64,000 nucleotides of DNA from an uncultured Saprospiraceae bacterium. Its GTDB lineage: Bacteria; Bacteroidota; Bacteroidia; Chitinophagales; Saprospiraceae. The stretch spans positions 62,001 through 126,000 of the forward strand of contig CALIAU010000001.1 in NCBI GenBank assembly GCA_938045585.1, written 5' to 3'. The notes below the pieces were generated by a model. It saw only the letters and a program-made list of their open reading frames with translations, searched no databases and was not told the origin of the DNA. A program made the position numbers and the translations under genes. Below, piece after piece: positions 49,801 to 57,418 of this stretch. Each line of letters starts with the position of its first letter. The stretch's first letter is position 1.

Positions 49801-50902
49801 TTACTGTAATTGCTCCAGTTGGAATAAAGTCCGCTTCACCATCTCCTACACAGAACTCAAAAGGTCCTCCTTCCAAGGTTCCACCATCAGGTTGGTTACG
49901 AACAACTTCTATTGGATTGGATAGGTCAAAGCATCCTTCTAAATCAGCTGCATTATTGCCCATTTCTGCACCAATAAGTCCATCTTCAAAAGCAAGATGC
50001 CATATCAAGCAAGTACCATATCCAGCACCATCAAAATTTACTGCACTTATAGTAGGTGGCAATCCAAGAATAGTACCATCTGAATCAGTTATTACCCACT
50101 GAAAGTTAGTTCCTTCTGCACCAGTCACCGTCACTTCATCATCTGCAATATTGTCATCTTCTCCATCACCTACACAGAACTCAAAAGGTCCCCCTTCTAA
50201 AGTACCTCCGTCTGTTTCAGTTTCACAGCAAGAGGCTGTAATTGTAATCTCATCTACATCCCATACGGATATAAGCGCGCCATTACCCACAGGACAATAC
50301 GCTAACATTTCTATATTAAATACAGTTTCCTCTGTTACAGTGAACTCAGGATTATCTGCAAAGTCAAAATCTACCTGTGTCCATTCAATATTAGTTGCTA
50401 TCCCGCTTTGTGCATATATCTCTGCACCGTCTTTAAGGACACGTACAGCGAATTGAGTAGGATAGTTATTATCGCCTGAATTTCCACCAATCCAGTCGTA
50501 TTCTGGATTTGACTTTTCATAAAATGAAAGATAGGATAGAGAACCAATACCTGAGGATCCAGGTGTGACTGTTACATCTATCAAAACGGATTTATCTGAG
50601 CCAGGATTGTAATCACAACCAGCATCATAACTTACACACATACCTTCCGAATCATTTACACCGGGAGTACATGAGTGTGAGTTTACAGTTGGGTTGACAC
50701 GATATACGTTATCTATGCTCATTATGTCACATCCCATATCAGAAGTAAATACAGGAGTAAATTCACTAAAATCTTGATTTGTTCCATTACTTGGAGATGC
50801 AGTACATGCATCCATATCAAAATATGCAGTGCTTTGCTGTGCCTGCGAGAGTTGCAGAGAAAGCAGGAAAATAAAAAAGAGGAGAATGTTACGTTTTTCC
50901 AT
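43841..50902 (-). CDS. Giant (2353 aa) modular secreted protein: signal peptide, 17 tandem GGPFxFCVGDG modules, lamin-tail-like domain, T9SS type A sorting domain
   Basis: 17 occurrences of LEGGPF[EAT]FCVGDG...ILGLPP...FDGAG.GTCL.W...GCF.LSNP; IIVINEINVSTEIELKNIGLAPQDLSGWWL (LTD-like); C-terminus MSIYPNPTTENIHLEMSG...LRAGKYILMIQT. Confidence 0.93.
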   Translation of the reverse strand: MEKRNILLFFIFLLSLQLSQAQQSTAYFDMDACTASPSNGTNQDFSEFTPVFTSDMGCDIMSIDNVYRVNPTVNSHSCTPGVNDSEGMCVSYDAGCDYNPGSDKSVLIDVTVTPGSSGIGSLSYLSFYEKSNPEYDWIGGNSGDNNYPTQFAVRVLKDGAEIYAQSGIATNIEWTQVDFDFADNPEFTVTEETVFNIEMLAYCPVGNGALISVWDVDEITITASCCETETDGGTLEGGPFEFCVGDGEDDNIADDEVTVTGAEGTNFQWVITDSDGTILGLPPTISAVNFDGAGYGTCLIWHLAFEDGLIGAEMGNNAADLEGCFDLSNPIEVVRNQPDGGTLEGGPFEFCVGDGEADFIPTGAITVTPGIGSNTTMVITDSDGTILGLPPTVTAIYDNVNFDGAGNGTCLIWRLAYEDISGLEMGMNANDLEGCFDLSNPLEVIRNQPDGGSLEGGPFEFCVGDGEVDNIADDEVTVSGAVGSNFQWVITDSDGTILGLPPTISAVDFDGAGYGTCLIWHLSFEDGLMGAEMGMNAADLEGCFDLSNPIEVIRNQPDGGVLEGGPFEFCVGDGEDDFIPAGAITVTPGIGSNTTMVITDSDGTILGLPPTVTAIYDNVNFDGAGYGTCLIWRLAYEDISGLEMGMNANDLEGCFDLSNPIEVVRNQPDGGTLEGGPFAFCVGDGEEDFIPAGAITVTPGVGTNTTMVITDSDGTILGLPPTVTAIYDNVNFDGAGNGTCLIWRLAYEDISGLEMGMNANDLEGCFDLSNPIEVVRSQPDGGTLEGGPFEFCVGDGEADNIADDEVTVTGAVGSNFQWVITDSDGTILGLPPTISAVDFDGAGYGTCLIWHLSFEDGLMGAEMGMNADDLEGCFDLSNPIEVVRNQPDAGTLEGGPFEFCVGDGEEDFIPAGAITVTPGLGTNTTMVITDSDGTILGLPPTVTAIYDNVNFDGAGNGTCLIWRLAYEDISGLEMGMNANDLAGCFDLSNPLEVIRNQPDGGTLEGGPFEFCVGDGESDNIADDEVTVTGAVGSNFQWVITDADGTILGLPPSLNAVDFDGAGNGTCLIWYLAFEDGLMGAEMGSNAADLEGCFDLSNPIEVVRNQPDGGILEGGPFEFCVGDGEEDFIPAGAITVTPGVGTNTTMVITDSDGTILGLPPTVTAIYDNVNFDGAGNGTCLIWRLAYEDISGLEMGMNADDLEGCFDLSNPIEVIRNQPDGGMLEGGPFAFCVGDGEADNIPMGAITLSGNIGSNSQWVVTDEDGMILGLPPAYEAVDFDGAGPGTCLVWHLSFEDGLMGAEMGNNASDLEGCFNLSNPIEVVRLAGDDCQDLCMAEGGTLEGGPFEFCVGDGEADNIPEGAITLTGNMGSNSQWVVTDEDGMILGLPPAYEAVDFDGAGPGTCLVWHLSHEDDLTGAAVGNNASDLGGCFSLSNPIAVVRNQPNGGTLEGGPFEFCVGDGVADTIATGLITLTGNMGTNSQWVVTDEDGMILGLPPAYEAVNFDGAGPGTCLVWHLSFEDGLTGAELGNNASDLMGCFNLSNPISVVRNQPNGGTLEGGPFEFCVGDGVADTIATGLITLTGNSGTNSQWVVTDEDGMILGLPPAYEAVNFDGAGEGTCLVWHLSFEDGLTGAELGNNASDLMGCFNLSNPISVVRLTGDDCQDDCMAEGGTLEGGPFEFCVGDGEADNIPAGAITLTGNIGTNSQWVVTDEDGMILGLPPAYEAVDFDGAGPGTCLVWHLSHEDDLTGAELGNNASDLGGCFSLSNPISVVRNQPNGGTLEGGPFEFCVGDGVADTIATGLITLLGNSGTNSQWVVTDEDGMILGLPPAYEAVDFDGAGEGTCLVWHLSFEDGLTGAEVGNNASDLMGCFNLSNPISVVRLTGDDCQDDCMAEGGTLEGGPFEFCVGDGVSDTIATGLITLSGNSGTNSQWVVTDEDGMILGLPPAYEAVDFDGAGPGTCLVWHLSHEDDLTGAELGNNASDLGGCFSLSNPISVVRNQPNGGTLEGGPFTFCVGDGEADNIATGDIVLTGNSGTNSQWVVTDQNGMILGLPPGYEEVDFDGAGEGTCLVWHLSFEDGLTGAEVGNNADDLMGCFSLSNPIEVVRVVGDDCDNLAPIIVINEINVSTEIELKNIGLAPQDLSGWWLCDFPSYVLMDDLIIVCGDDLILDPGEILVVQSGILLSSDDGEMGLYSDDSFGSSNSIVDYVEWGSTGHQRSSVAVAAGIWTTGDFVPDWTGSNSLEYSGEGDSSSEWTPGDGSLCDENLVSEGEDELLMSIYPNPTTENIHLEMSGRNRINATVMIYDMFGKRLRDFTALEIEGTQMLDVSDLRAGKYILMIQTANQVQSTSFVVVK
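44575..47250 (-). repeat. Tandem array of eight C-type modules (~324 nt each) with DDCQD(L/D)CMAE linkers
   Basis: Modules share G..GTNSQWVVTDEDGMILGLPPAYEAV.FDGAG.GTCLVWHLS.ED; linkers follow modules 10, 13 and 15. Boundaries approximate. Confidence 0.85.
47250..50212 (-). repeat. Tandem array of nine A/B-type modules (A ~324 nt, B ~333 nt)
   Basis: Order from the N-terminus A B A B B A B A B; A = NIADDEVTVTG.VGSNFQWVI, B = FIPAGAITVTPG.G.NTTMVI...YDNVNFDGAG. Boundaries approximate. Confidence 0.85.
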
Positions 50903-51240
50903 AAGTTAAGATTATTTGTTGAATTAGAAAGCTAGAATTTAGTATTAAACTATTAATACTATTTGCCAGATTAATAAAGGTTGCTTTGTGATTAAAAAAT
51001 TCTTGAATCTACCTAGTTGATTCTCAGTGAGGTGTTGTAGCTTAAATTTATACAAAAATTATTGTTTTTTATGGCTGGTTTTGCCACTTTCTCTAACATA
51101 TTAAATTTCATAATATATGAATAATTGAATGTGTTGATAATCGCGTAAAAAACGTATTATTTTTTTATATAATATGAAGAGAGGAATATTCTAAGTAACT
51201 ATAAATAGAAAAAGCTCCATCGTATTAAGATGAAGCTTTG

Positions 51241-51314
51241 TGGTCCCACAAGGGCTCGAACCTTGGACCCTCTGATTATGAGTCAGATGCTCTAACCAAC
51301 TGAGCTATGGGACC
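51241..51314 (-). tRNA. tRNA with anticodon CAT (elongator tRNA-Met, or tRNA-Ile2 if lysidine-modified)
   Basis: Minus strand GGTCCCATAGCTCAGTTGGTTAGAGCATCTGACTCATAATCAGAGGGTCCAAGGTTCGAACCCTTGTGGGACCA folds as a cloverleaf; CCA not encoded. Confidence 0.95.
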
Positions 51315-51495
51315 CTGCTTTTTCAAGCGAGGCAAAGTTAATAGATTTTCAAAAATATACCTCTGATTCATCATATATCTTATCGCAAGCTTTTGTCGAT
51401 AAATGCTCTCTGTTTGTATATATATTCTAAAATAGCGCTTCCTCTAAACCGTAGGGATGGCTATATATCCTTACTTTTGTACAGAATAACTGCGT

Positions 51496-53946
51496 ATGAA
51501 ACCAATAATATCTCTTTTCTACATTCTTTCTTTTAGTTTGTCCATTACTGCCCAGAGCTCAAGTATCTCAGGTAAACTCTTAGATAATACGGGGGAGCCT
51601 GTCATTTATGCCAATGTGGTTCTGTATGCTGCCATAGATTCTACTCTTGCAAAGGTAGAAACGACAAACGATTCTGGTGATTTTAGTTTTCAGGCTTTAA
51701 ATCCGGGCAATTACTATATCATGGCTAGCTATATTGGCTTGCAAGATGCACAGGTAGATGCTCTTAGCCTTACAGAGGATGAGGATAAAAAATTAGACGC
51801 AATAGAAATGACTGCCACCTCTTTTCAATTAGAAACAGCAACGGTGACTGCTAGAAGAGCTATGGTTGAGGTAAAAGCAGACCGTACCGTATTTAATGTG
51901 CAAGGAACAATCAACAGTACAGGCGATAATGGTCTGGACTTGCTGAGAAAAGCGCCTGGCGTGCTTATAGATAATAATGATAATGTGACCGTATTAAGCA
52001 GATCTGGTGTTCTCTTCTACGTAGATGGTAAGCGTATACCTCTAAGCGGAGAGGATTTGACTAACTACTTAAGAAATCTGAGAGCGGAGCAAATTGATCG
52101 TGTAGATATTATTACCAATCCAGGAGCAAAATATGAGGCACAAGGAAATGCAGGAATCATTGATATTCGTCTCAAGAAAAATGAAAATCATGGCACAAAT
52201 GGATCAATCTCTTCTACGACAACTAAGGCTACATACTGGTCGCAAAACCTAAATTTGAATGGTAATTTTAGAAATAGCAAACTCAATAGCTACGCCCAAT
52301 TAGGGGGAGGACTTGGTAAACGAGCAAATACCATGTTCTTTACTGATAATGTTGCAAACAATAGAATTGTCAATAATTTTTCTTCAAGCGATGAGAATAA
52401 TAACGTGAATTATAGATGGGGTACAGATTTTTTCATTGCAAAAAACCAAACTGTTGGCTTTATACTAGGTGGTGGGTTTACGGATAATGAATCTCTATCT
52501 GATTCTGATAATTCTATTGCGAATAGAAGCACTCCACAGCAGATTGATAGTATCCTACTCGCGGATAATACAGGAGATGCTCAAAGACAAAACCAAAGTT
52601 TCAACTTGAACTATGCCTACGATACAAAAGAAAAGACCTTTAATATAGATGTCGATTATGGACGTTATAGAAATGAGTCAGATAACTTTCAACCAAATCA
52701 ATATTTTACAGCGGATACAGTAACACTCTTGAGAGAAATTAATACCGCAATTAATACACCTGTTGATATTGATATTTATACGCTGAAATTAGATTATGAG
52801 ATGACTGCAGGCAAGGGAAGATTGGGTTTTGGAAGTAAATTATCTAGGGTTGCAACGGATAATACCTTTCTGTTTTTTGATATTCCAGCTTCAGATCGCA
52901 TCCAGAATAATTTTAAATCGAATCAGTTTTTCTATGACGAGAATGTATATGCGGGCTATGTTTCCTACTCAGCAAGCATTAATGATAAATGGAGCTATGT
53001 GTCTGGTCTACGTTTAGAACAAACAGATGCCACTGGAAATTTAGAACCCTTTGATGTCAGTTTGCAAGAAGATCCTGTGGAGCAAAACTACCTGAGTTTT
53101 TTCCCTAGTGCTGGATTAACCTGGCAAAAAAGTAGGATGGAACAATTTTCATTGAACTACAGTAGACGTATTAATAGACCCGATTATAATGTTTTGAATC
53201 CTTTTAGAAATCAATTAAATGAGCTGTCTTTTAGTACTGGTAATCCATTCCTCCAACCAGAGATAGTGAATAATCTGGAACTTGGGTTTTTGTGGAAATA
53301 TAGATACAATTTCAAACTTGCTTACAGCAGAACCACTGATCAGATTACGCGATTGATCGGTGTAGATACTACGGATGATAGAGCCCGTTTTATTAATTGG
53401 GATAACTTAGCAGTGCAGACGGTTATAAGTGCAAACGTAAGTTTACCCATCCAATTTGCTTCTAGATGGTCTGCCTTTTTCAATCTTTCAGGATCTTATC
53501 TAACGAATGAAGCAGACTATGGGGATGCAGGGGTAATTGATTTAAGTGCGTGGAATTATAACATCTTCCAGCAACATTCTCTAACACTAGGGAAGGGTTA
53601 TATTGGGGAGGTCTCTGGATGGTTCTCAGGCCCAGGAATCTGGGGAGGTACCTTTGAGTATGATACAAGTTGGTCTCTAAATCTGGGACTTCAAAAGAAA
53701 TTCTTGGAAGATAAGCTCAATGTTAGATTGAGTGCGCAGGATATTTTTAATCAAGCACACTGGAGTGGACGTTCTGTGTTTAATGGTCTAGAATCTGAAG
53801 GAATAGGATACTGGGATTCCAGAAGAGCTTCAATAAGCCTGAATTACAATTTTGGTAACTCCAAGGTAAAGTCTAGGAAAAGAAAGACGGGTAATGAAGA
53901 CGAGGAAAAGAGAACTGGTGGAGGCAATTCAAATGCCGGAGGATAA
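51496..53946 (+). CDS. Outer-membrane beta-barrel / TonB-dependent receptor-like protein (N-terminal CarboxypepD_reg-like)
   Basis: SISGKLLDNTGEPVIYANVVLYAAIDSTLAKVETTNDSGDFSF; plug DLLRKAPGVLIDNNDNVTVLSRSGVLFYVDGKRIPLSG; LRAEQIDRVDIITNPGAKYEAQGNAGIIDI. Confidence 0.92.
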   Translation: MKPIISLFYILSFSLSITAQSSSISGKLLDNTGEPVIYANVVLYAAIDSTLAKVETTNDSGDFSFQALNPGNYYIMASYIGLQDAQVDALSLTEDEDKKLDAIEMTATSFQLETATVTARRAMVEVKADRTVFNVQGTINSTGDNGLDLLRKAPGVLIDNNDNVTVLSRSGVLFYVDGKRIPLSGEDLTNYLRNLRAEQIDRVDIITNPGAKYEAQGNAGIIDIRLKKNENHGTNGSISSTTTKATYWSQNLNLNGNFRNSKLNSYAQLGGGLGKRANTMFFTDNVANNRIVNNFSSSDENNNVNYRWGTDFFIAKNQTVGFILGGGFTDNESLSDSDNSIANRSTPQQIDSILLADNTGDAQRQNQSFNLNYAYDTKEKTFNIDVDYGRYRNESDNFQPNQYFTADTVTLLREINTAINTPVDIDIYTLKLDYEMTAGKGRLGFGSKLSRVATDNTFLFFDIPASDRIQNNFKSNQFFYDENVYAGYVSYSASINDKWSYVSGLRLEQTDATGNLEPFDVSLQEDPVEQNYLSFFPSAGLTWQKSRMEQFSLNYSRRINRPDYNVLNPFRNQLNELSFSTGNPFLQPEIVNNLELGFLWKYRYNFKLAYSRTTDQITRLIGVDTTDDRARFINWDNLAVQTVISANVSLPIQFASRWSAFFNLSGSYLTNEADYGDAGVIDLSAWNYNIFQQHSLTLGKGYIGEVSGWFSGPGIWGGTFEYDTSWSLNLGLQKKFLEDKLNVRLSAQDIFNQAHWSGRSVFNGLESEGIGYWDSRRASISLNYNFGNSKVKSRKRKTGNEDEEKRTGGGNSNAGG

Positions 53947-54006
53947 TTACAATTCCTCTATTCATTTCGGGAATCAGAATTCTACCCTAAGCTGCGATAC
54001 TTGTCT

Positions 54007-54014
54007 TATCTTTG
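54007..54014 (+). promoter_or_regulatory. -7 element TATCTTTG, 4 nt upstream of the galE GTG (putative leaderless promoter)
   Basis: TATCTTTG-TATC-GTG. Confidence 0.6.
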
Positions 54015-54018
54015 TATC

Positions 54019-55059
54019 GTGAAGCAAAAAATTATTATTACGGGCGGCATGGGCTATATTGGTTCGCATACAGCTGTCGAACTAATCGAAAGTGGTTTTG
54101 CAGTTGTTATTATTGATAACTTATCGAATGCACGCGAAGAGGTACTAGATGGTATTCATAGCATTACAGGTGTAAGACCTGTTTTTGAAAAACTAGATTT
54201 GGTTGAACATGAAAAAACCTTAGCAGTCTTTGAAAAACACAAGGATGCAATTGGAGTTATTCATTTCGCAGCATTAAAGGCAGTAGGGGAGAGTGTGGCA
54301 AAACCTGGTTTGTATTTTAAAAATAACATTTTAAGTTTGGTCCATGTCCTTGAATGCATGGAGCGATTCCAGATTCCAAATCTAATATTTTCTTCTTCTT
54401 GTACCGTCTATGGTGAGCCAGATAAATTACCTGTAACAGAAGAAACGCCTACCAAAAAAGCAAATTCACCTTATGGGGCTACCAAACAAATAGGAGAGGA
54501 AGTCATCCAAGCAGAATTACATGCAAATTCCCAGTTAAAAGCAATATCTCTGCGTTACTTTAATCCAGTAGGTGCACATAACTCAGCAAAAATAGGAGAA
54601 CTTCCTCTGGGTGTTCCCAATAATCTCATGCCTTACATTACGCAAACAGCTCTTGGTATTCGTGAAGAGTTGTCTGTATTTGGTGCAGATTATAATACAA
54701 AAGATGGCACAGCGATACGAGATTACATACATGTTGTAGATCTTGCGAAAGCACATGTCTCAGCCTTGGATAGGCTTGCACATGATACACAAGAAAAGAA
54801 CTATGAAATATATAATATAGGAACAGGTAAGGGGTATACTGTATTGGAGGTGATTCATGCCTTTGAACGCGCAACGGGTCAAAGCATACAGTATAAAATG
54901 GTAACAAGGCGTGCGGGCGATGTAGAAGCGGTGTATGCAAATGCTAATCTAGCAAATGAAAAACTAGCTTGGTCTGCTCAGGAATCCTTAGAGACTATGT
55001 GTAGTAGTGCGTATACGTGGGAAAAAATGTACAGAGGAACAGAAAAGAGCGCAACTTAA
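54019..55059 (+). CDS. galE: UDP-glucose 4-epimerase
   Basis: IIITGGMGYIGSHTAVELIESGFAVVIIDNLSNA; SSSCTVYGEPDKLPVTE; SPYGATKQIGE; RDYIHVVDLAKAH. GTG at 54019. Confidence 0.96.
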   Translation: MKQKIIITGGMGYIGSHTAVELIESGFAVVIIDNLSNAREEVLDGIHSITGVRPVFEKLDLVEHEKTLAVFEKHKDAIGVIHFAALKAVGESVAKPGLYFKNNILSLVHVLECMERFQIPNLIFSSSCTVYGEPDKLPVTEETPTKKANSPYGATKQIGEEVIQAELHANSQLKAISLRYFNPVGAHNSAKIGELPLGVPNNLMPYITQTALGIREELSVFGADYNTKDGTAIRDYIHVVDLAKAHVSALDRLAHDTQEKNYEIYNIGTGKGYTVLEVIHAFERATGQSIQYKMVTRRAGDVEAVYANANLANEKLAWSAQESLETMCSSAYTWEKMYRGTEKSAT

Positions 55060-55466
55060 TTTAAATACTTCTTTCTAAAGATGACACCTTTTTTAGCATC
55101 ATACCCAGGTTGTATACCTCTATGGATGAGGGCCTGTTTGTAATTAAATTTATTGGAGTCAATGATAAATACCCTGCAGGCTAAACACTTCTCTAATTCT
55201 TTATGAGACTTTTTCCAACAGTATGCCAGTTCTTGAGCTGTTGCATTATAGTTCTTGCTCCATTTCTTGGACATAACAACTTCAATAGTAAAGATACCAT
55301 TCTCGACTTCCAATAATTTAGAAGACAGGCCGAATCCAACCCGATAGTACATATCAGTTTCTACAAAGTGTTTCCTGTTAATTTCTTCTATATTCATCAC
55401 GACCTTATGAAAACAGAAATTATGCCACAATGCTGATCGTATTTGAATTTTTTGAATATGAGGCAT
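55056..55466 (-). CDS. Hypothetical protein
   Basis: 136-aa ORF between galE and the sterol desaturase gene; no recognised domain. Start could be the internal MNIEE Met. Confidence 0.55.
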   Translation of the reverse strand: MPHIQKIQIRSALWHNFCFHKVVMNIEEINRKHFVETDMYYRVGFGLSSKLLEVENGIFTIEVVMSKKWSKNYNATAQELAYCWKKSHKELEKCLACRVFIIDSNKFNYKQALIHRGIQPGYDAKKGVIFRKKYLN

Positions 55467-55602
55467 ATTATTTAAGTAAAGCCAAAGGATTTCCTATTTA
55501 TACCCTTGATTGTCAATGAGAAATGAATATCTATGTATGTATGCATTTTTTATTTTTTTCAATTAGACTTGCTTGGTTCGAACTAATTTCTATGAATTCA
55601 GT

Positions 55603-55610
55603 TATATTTC
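55603..55610 (+). promoter_or_regulatory. -7-like element TATATTTC, 4 nt upstream of ATG (putative leaderless promoter)
   Basis: TATATTTC-CATC-ATG. Confidence 0.5.
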
Positions 55611-55614
55611 CATC

Positions 55615-56631
55615 ATGAGATATTTAGAGATTATATGGGAAGCGTATAGTGGATATGCTAGCTATTTGTGGTATGAAATAACCCATCCCGGGATCAACAA
55701 TTATTTTTATTGGCTAATCCTTATCTCCTTGTTCTTCTTTAGTCTCGAAATCATGAATCCTTGGAGGAAAACACAGGCTAGATTTCGAAAAGACTTTTGG
55801 TTGGATGTGTTTTATATGTTTTTCAACTTCTTTTTGTTTTCACTTATAATCTATAATGCAGCGTCGGATGTTTTTGTAAATCTGTTTAATGATGCAATTA
55901 AGGCGATAAGTAGTTTTGATTTGCAGGCGAGTAATCCAATGCGAGGTTTACCTATGTGGGGCATCTTACTGATAGGTTTTGTGGTGAGAGATTTTGTGCA
56001 ATGGATGACACATAGGTTATTACATCGATTTGAATTCTTGTGGGAATTCCATAAGGTGCATCACTCAGTAGAAGAGATGGGATTTGCAGCACACTTACGC
56101 TATCATTGGATGGAAACGATAGTGTATAGAACCCTAGAATATATTCCGCTTGCACTGCTGGGGATAGGTTTGTACGACTTTTTTATTATTCACATATTTA
56201 CTCTAGCCGTAGGTCATTACAATCATTCTAATATTACTGTATCTGGAAAAATTACAGGAGGAATTCTGGGAGGGGGCATTGGCTTGATCATAGCATGTTC
56301 ATTTTTTGACATACAGTTGTTAGACAATCCTTCTTTGGCTCTTCAAGTGACTACAGTCGGTATAGGAATAGTTTTGGGTAGTTTGCTTTTAGGTAGATTT
56401 ATGAAGTATTTATTCAATAGTCCCGAGATGCATATCTGGCATCATGCATACAATCTTCCTGAGGAAAGACGCTATGGTGTAAACTTTGGGTTGACGCTTG
56501 CGATTTGGGATTATCTTTTTGGAACTGCACATATTCCGGAAGATGGTAGGGATATACGCTTAGGCTTTAAGGGGATAGAAGAATTTCCTAGTACATTTAA
56601 AGATCAGACTCTGCATGGGTGGAAACGCTAA
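55615..56631 (+). CDS. Sterol desaturase / fatty acid hydroxylase family protein
   Basis: His clusters HRLLH, HKVHHS, HYNHS, HIWHHAYN; start at 55615 preferred over 55573. Confidence 0.93.
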   Translation: MRYLEIIWEAYSGYASYLWYEITHPGINNYFYWLILISLFFFSLEIMNPWRKTQARFRKDFWLDVFYMFFNFFLFSLIIYNAASDVFVNLFNDAIKAISSFDLQASNPMRGLPMWGILLIGFVVRDFVQWMTHRLLHRFEFLWEFHKVHHSVEEMGFAAHLRYHWMETIVYRTLEYIPLALLGIGLYDFFIIHIFTLAVGHYNHSNITVSGKITGGILGGGIGLIIACSFFDIQLLDNPSLALQVTTVGIGIVLGSLLLGRFMKYLFNSPEMHIWHHAYNLPEERRYGVNFGLTLAIWDYLFGTAHIPEDGRDIRLGFKGIEEFPSTFKDQTLHGWKR

Positions 56632-57331
56632 TAAGGGCAACTATTTTTTCATCATGTGCTTTTGTAGCTTTTAATAATGCTTCATTTTCCTCTTGATAAA
56701 ATGAAACCTGCAAATGATCTCCTAAGAGGACTTCAGATTTAAATAAGATTTTAAAATGACGGAAGCTCTTAAATTGCTCTTGCGGAATAGCTGCAAGCAT
56801 GTATTCAATTAACTTACTATTGTTGAGATGATTGTTCCAGTCCAGATCAAATCTGTTTATTACATAGTCAGTCACAGAGCTGGCTTCTTTTTCAAATCGA
56901 ATTTTGAAATTTGTTTTAGCTAAGTTGGATTTTGGAAGTTGAATGTCGAATAGATGTTTTGGTAGCTTATCCATTTTACGCGTCTCAAGATGGATAACGG
57001 CCCATTGTGAGCGTGCCTCTGCAACTAAGTTGTTTTCTTGATCAAATACCTGCCATTCTCTGTAAGCGAAGAATTTATCAAAGTCTGAAGGATAGGTTTC
57101 CACACGTAAGACTGCATTTAGAAGTGGGTAACTGAACACCTCCATTTCTTTTTTAATGAGAACCCAAGTTTTATTTGCCATGCGTGTATCCCAGATAGAT
57201 GCTCCTAGTAGAATAGCATGTTGTAAAGATGCCTCCTGCAGCATACGCAGCAGAGCGGGGAGATGCATGTGTTTGTCTGCACTGACATCGTGCGCGCGGA
57301 CACGGTAATTTGCTATGTGTTTTCCTTCCAT
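56597..57331 (-). CDS. Acyl-ACP thioesterase (hotdog fold)
   Basis: YRVRAHDVSADKHMHLPALLRMLQEASLQHA; VTDYVINRFDLDWNNHLNNSKLIEYML. Start at 57331; the listed upstream extension overlaps recQ. Confidence 0.85.
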   Translation of the reverse strand: MEGKHIANYRVRAHDVSADKHMHLPALLRMLQEASLQHAILLGASIWDTRMANKTWVLIKKEMEVFSYPLLNAVLRVETYPSDFDKFFAYREWQVFDQENNLVAEARSQWAVIHLETRKMDKLPKHLFDIQLPKSNLAKTNFKIRFEKEASSVTDYVINRFDLDWNNHLNNSKLIEYMLAAIPQEQFKSFRHFKILFKSEVLLGDHLQVSFYQEENEALLKATKAHDEKIVALISVSTHAESDL

Positions 57332-57418
57332 GCGTAATAATAGTTTGTAAACAAATGATTTTCTATGTTTACAAGCACGTTCAAAATTACATAAGTATTT
57401 AGTACTTAGATAGAATTC

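Noticed and set aside
44502-50456. Series of + strand ORFs (up to 353 aa, 46290-47351) antisense to the giant gene
   Set aside because: They are the reverse-frame shadow of the 17-module repeat (recurring PSPTQNSKGPPS is the antisense of the EGGPFEFCVGDG codons). Repetition keeps the frame open; no independent signals, and they look Ser/Pro low-complexity.
43841-50902. Reading the tandem repeats as CRISPR or a satellite array
   Set aside because: Repeats are ~324-333 nt, in frame and protein-coding with conserved motifs; no spacer/repeat pattern and no cas genes.
51241-51314. tRNA as an integration (att) site
   Set aside because: No integrase and no repeat of the tRNA 3' end seen in the flanking sequence; neighbours look like ordinary chromosomal genes.
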